Origin: Microvirga subterranea
Lineage (GTDB): Bacteria > Pseudomonadota > Alphaproteobacteria > Rhizobiales > Beijerinckiaceae
Direction: 5' to 3'
Length of the DNA: 64,000 nucleotides
NCBI RefSeq assembly: GCF_003350535.1
Contig: NZ_QQBB01000002.1
Span: forward strand, 554,594-618,593
The notes under the pieces are model-generated. The model saw only the letters and a list, made by a program, of their open reading frames with translations. It ran no database searches and was not told the origin of the DNA. Positions 62,232-64,000 of the stretch are shown here, piece after piece. A program made the translations under genes and the position numbers. The first letter of the stretch is position 1. Each line of letters opens with the position of its first letter.

Positions 62232-63056
62232 TTAGAGCTTCGTGCGAACGGACCAGAGTTCCGGAAAGAAGGAATGCTCGAGCGCCTTGCGGAGATACGC
62301 AACTCCCGCGCTACCTCCCGTTCCGCGGCGCATCCCGATGATGCGTTCAACCGTTTTCATGTGCCGGAATCGCCATTGCTGGAAGGCATCCTCAAGATCT
62401 ACGAGTTCTTCGGCGAGCTCGTAGAGATCGAAGTGTTCGTCGGAATGTCGATAGATTTCTTCCCAGGCCGCCTCTACGCCTGAGTTGGCTTCGTAGGGAC
62501 GTGTTACGTCACGGGAGAGAACCTCCTCGGGAATGGAATAGCCCCGTCTGGCGAGAAGACGCAGAACCTCATCATAGAGGCTTGGTGCTCGGTACGTCTC
62601 CTCGAGCTGTGTCAGAAGATCGGATCGATGCCGATGAGGACTGATCTTTGCCTCATCCTTTGCGCCGAGTTTGAACTCGACCAATCGATATTGCCATGAC
62701 TGAAAGCCCGAAGATTGGCCTAATGACGAGCGAAAGCGCAGATAGTCGGAAGGCGTCATCGTCGCGAGGACTGTCCACGCCTGGATCAACTGCTCTTGGA
62801 TCCGCGTGATACGGGCGAAGCACTTGAATGATGGCTGTAATTCATCAGCCCGGACATAGGCGAGTGCCGTATCCAGCTCGCGGTTGAGAAGCTTGAGCCA
62901 TAGCTCCTTCACTTGGTGGATAATAATGAACAGAAGCTCGTCATGCTCATCCGATATCGGGGTCTGAGCGGAGAGAAGAACGTCCAGTTTGAGGTAATCG
63001 CCGTAGCTCATCCCATCGGAAAAGTCCGTGTGGATGCCGTTCGTATCGCTGGACAT
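62232..63056 (-). CDS. kynA: Tryptophan 2,3-dioxygenase
   Basis: This protein has 274 residues. The heme-dioxygenase signatures are present: [39 protein letters not shown], with the substrate His/Phe region, [17 protein letters not shown], and [27 protein letters not shown] with the proximal His. It opens the indole ring to N-formylkynurenine, the first step of the kynurenine pathway. No formamidase gene is in the window. It is the first gene of a two-gene unit. Confidence 0.95.
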   Translation of the reverse strand: MSSDTNGIHTDFSDGMSYGDYLKLDVLLSAQTPISDEHDELLFIIIHQVKELWLKLLNRELDTALAYVRADELQPSFKCFARITRIQEQLIQAWTVLATMTPSDYLRFRSSLGQSSGFQSWQYRLVEFKLGAKDEAKISPHRHRSDLLTQLEETYRAPSLYDEVLRLLARRGYSIPEEVLSRDVTRPYEANSGVEAAWEEIYRHSDEHFDLYELAEELVDLEDAFQQWRFRHMKTVERIIGMRRGTGGSAGVAYLRKALEHSFFPELWSVRTKL

Positions 63057-63155
63057 TCCATGTTCCTCGCGCGATGCCTGACCCTATGCCTTAGGATAAT
63101 GCACGCACAATCTTATTGCTTCAATCTTAAAGCAATTTATCTGCCTGTCCGGCAC

Positions 63156-63407
63156 CTAGGTTTCAGCCCGGAAAAAAATCCGAAAGTGCTCGAGCCAGGA
63201 GGCAAGCCATAACTCCATCGCTTGTTTGGCGGCATTCTCCGTCGGACCGTAGCCCCAGGCGTCTTCCTGGAGAGGGCTCGACCAGATCCAGAACTTGTTG
63301 CTGCCGTCATATTGCACGGCGCCAACCTCTATTGGGCCCACGTAGCCGATATGTCTGTTCAGCGGCACATTGGCCACGCTGTCTTGGCGCCAGTCTATAT
63401 GGCTCAT
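63156..63407 (-). CDS. Small protein of unknown function
   Basis: This protein has 83 residues (MSHIDWRQDSVANVPLNRHIGYVGPIEVGAVQYDG...), with mixed hydrophobic and polar composition, many Trp (FWIWSSPLQEDAWGYG) and no known domain. GAGGCGAGG lies directly upstream of the ATG at 63407. Similar small Trp-rich proteins occur in Hyphomicrobiales but none has a known role. It is divergent from the HAD hydrolase gene. Confidence 0.65.
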   Translation of the reverse strand: MSHIDWRQDSVANVPLNRHIGYVGPIEVGAVQYDGSNKFWIWSSPLQEDAWGYGPTENAAKQAMELWLASWLEHFRIFFRAET

Positions 63408-63524
63408 CCTCGCCTCAGTCGCGCTTTGCCCTTTGTGATCTAGGGTCGCCGAATGAGATTGAAATGGACCATTTGCCGGAGTTAGTGTCGGCGCCCACAA
63501 AGCCTTTCCAAAATGAGCTCTCGA

Positions 63525-64000
63525 TGTCCTCATTGACGACGATCGGGTTCGATGCCGACGACACGCTTTGGCAGAACGAGACCTTTTACCGCCTGACTGA
63601 GCAACGCTTCGCAGCATTGCTAGCCAACCATGGCGAACCGGACATCATCTCCGGTCGGCTCCTGGAGGCTGAGAAACGAAACCTCGGGCATTATGGCTTC
63701 GGCATCAAGGGCTTCATCCTTTCGATGATCGAGACGGCGATCGAGGTGACCGACGGAAGGGTCTCGGCGTCCGTGATCGGCGAGATCCTCGCAACTGGAC
63801 GCGAAATGCTCAGCCATCCCATCGAAACACTGCCGCACGTGCGTGCCACCCTGGAGGGTCTTGCAGGCGCATACCGAATGATCCTCATCACCAAAGGTGA
63901 CCTTTTCGATCAGGAACGCAAGCTTGCACAGTCTGGTTTGGGGGATTTTTTCGATGCGGTCGAGATCGTAAGCGACAAGACGGCGGCTACCTACGAACGG
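63525..64000 (+). CDS. HAD-family hydrolase, partial (runs off the window)
   Basis: The first 158 residues are visible. HAD motif I is FDADDTLW with the nucleophile Asp and the acid/base Asp two residues on. Motif II is LITKGD, with the Thr after the beta strand. A helical cap (about 20-95) lies between. This fits a phosphoglycolate-phosphatase-like or YjjG-like phosphatase, with the substrate unknown. The ATG at 63525 is the only one consistent with motif I. The 3' end is cut. Confidence 0.85.

Overview
The window is high-GC DNA from an alphaproteobacterium, most likely a Hyphomicrobiales member in the Methylobacterium/Microvirga/Bosea neighbourhood. The evidence is a MucR-family regulator, a NepR/EcfG general-stress pair, a ccoNOQP-ccoGHIS cluster with FNR/FixK boxes, CtrA-like TTAA motifs and a lanthanide-type (XoxF) methanol dehydrogenase. 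The genus is inference only. I saw no rRNA, tRNA, CRISPR array, insertion sequence or phage gene. The window looks like ordinary chromosome. Layout: 1-10.8 kb holds housekeeping and envelope genes: a penicillin-binding protein 1A, a secreted protein of unknown function, a short ribosome hibernation factor, a zinc-less MucR, a secreted Gly/His-rich low-complexity protein, a small stress-type membrane protein, and an FtsK/SpoIIIE translocase without the membrane domain. From 10.8 to 20.6 kb a minus-strand operon encodes a GntR/FadR regulator, a complete oligopeptide-type ABC importer, a gamma-glutamyltransferase family enzyme and a DUF1028 protein, with a TauE/SafE exporter behind it. From 20.9 to 26.3 kb are small unknowns, a serralysin-like RTX metalloprotease, a Crp-type regulator, a single-domain response regulator, a small secreted protein, and nepR-ecfG. 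From 26.7 to 35.8 kb lies the microaerobic cbb3 oxidase cluster: ccoNOQP, then ccoG-ccoH-ccoI-ccoS and an MFS protein that carries the copper-binding motifs of CcoA. From 36.0 to 51.8 kb, on the plus strand, an SDR is followed by a tightly overlapping block: an SsuABC-like importer, a PQQ-dehydrogenase-associated ABC system with a beta-propeller protein, XoxF, XoxJ, a lipoprotein cytochrome c, a heme-c-containing aa3-type oxidase (subunits II, I and III plus a small membrane protein), a CtaG-type assembly factor and a last cytochrome c. From 51.8 to 60.3 kb a serine/threonine dehydratase and RidA diverge from an ArgE-like deacylase and a second peptide ABC operon. From 60.4 to 64 kb are a PilZ protein, tryptophan 2,3-dioxygenase with a kynureninase-like PLP enzyme, a small unknown and a HAD hydrolase cut by the window end. 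How the genes work together: the 37-52 kb block reads as a self-contained electron path. Alcohol (methanol or similar) would be oxidised by a lanthanide/PQQ enzyme, electrons would pass to a membrane-anchored cytochrome c and then to a dedicated caa3-like oxidase, with two importers supplying cofactor, metal or substrate. The most unexpected observation is that perfect EcfG-type promoters (GGAAC-N16-CGTT) stand at the head of this block and again directly before xoxF. A third stands before the small secreted gene next to ecfG. This suggests that lanthanide-dependent alcohol oxidation is wired into the general stress response here. The microaerobic cbb3 genes instead carry FNR/FixK boxes.
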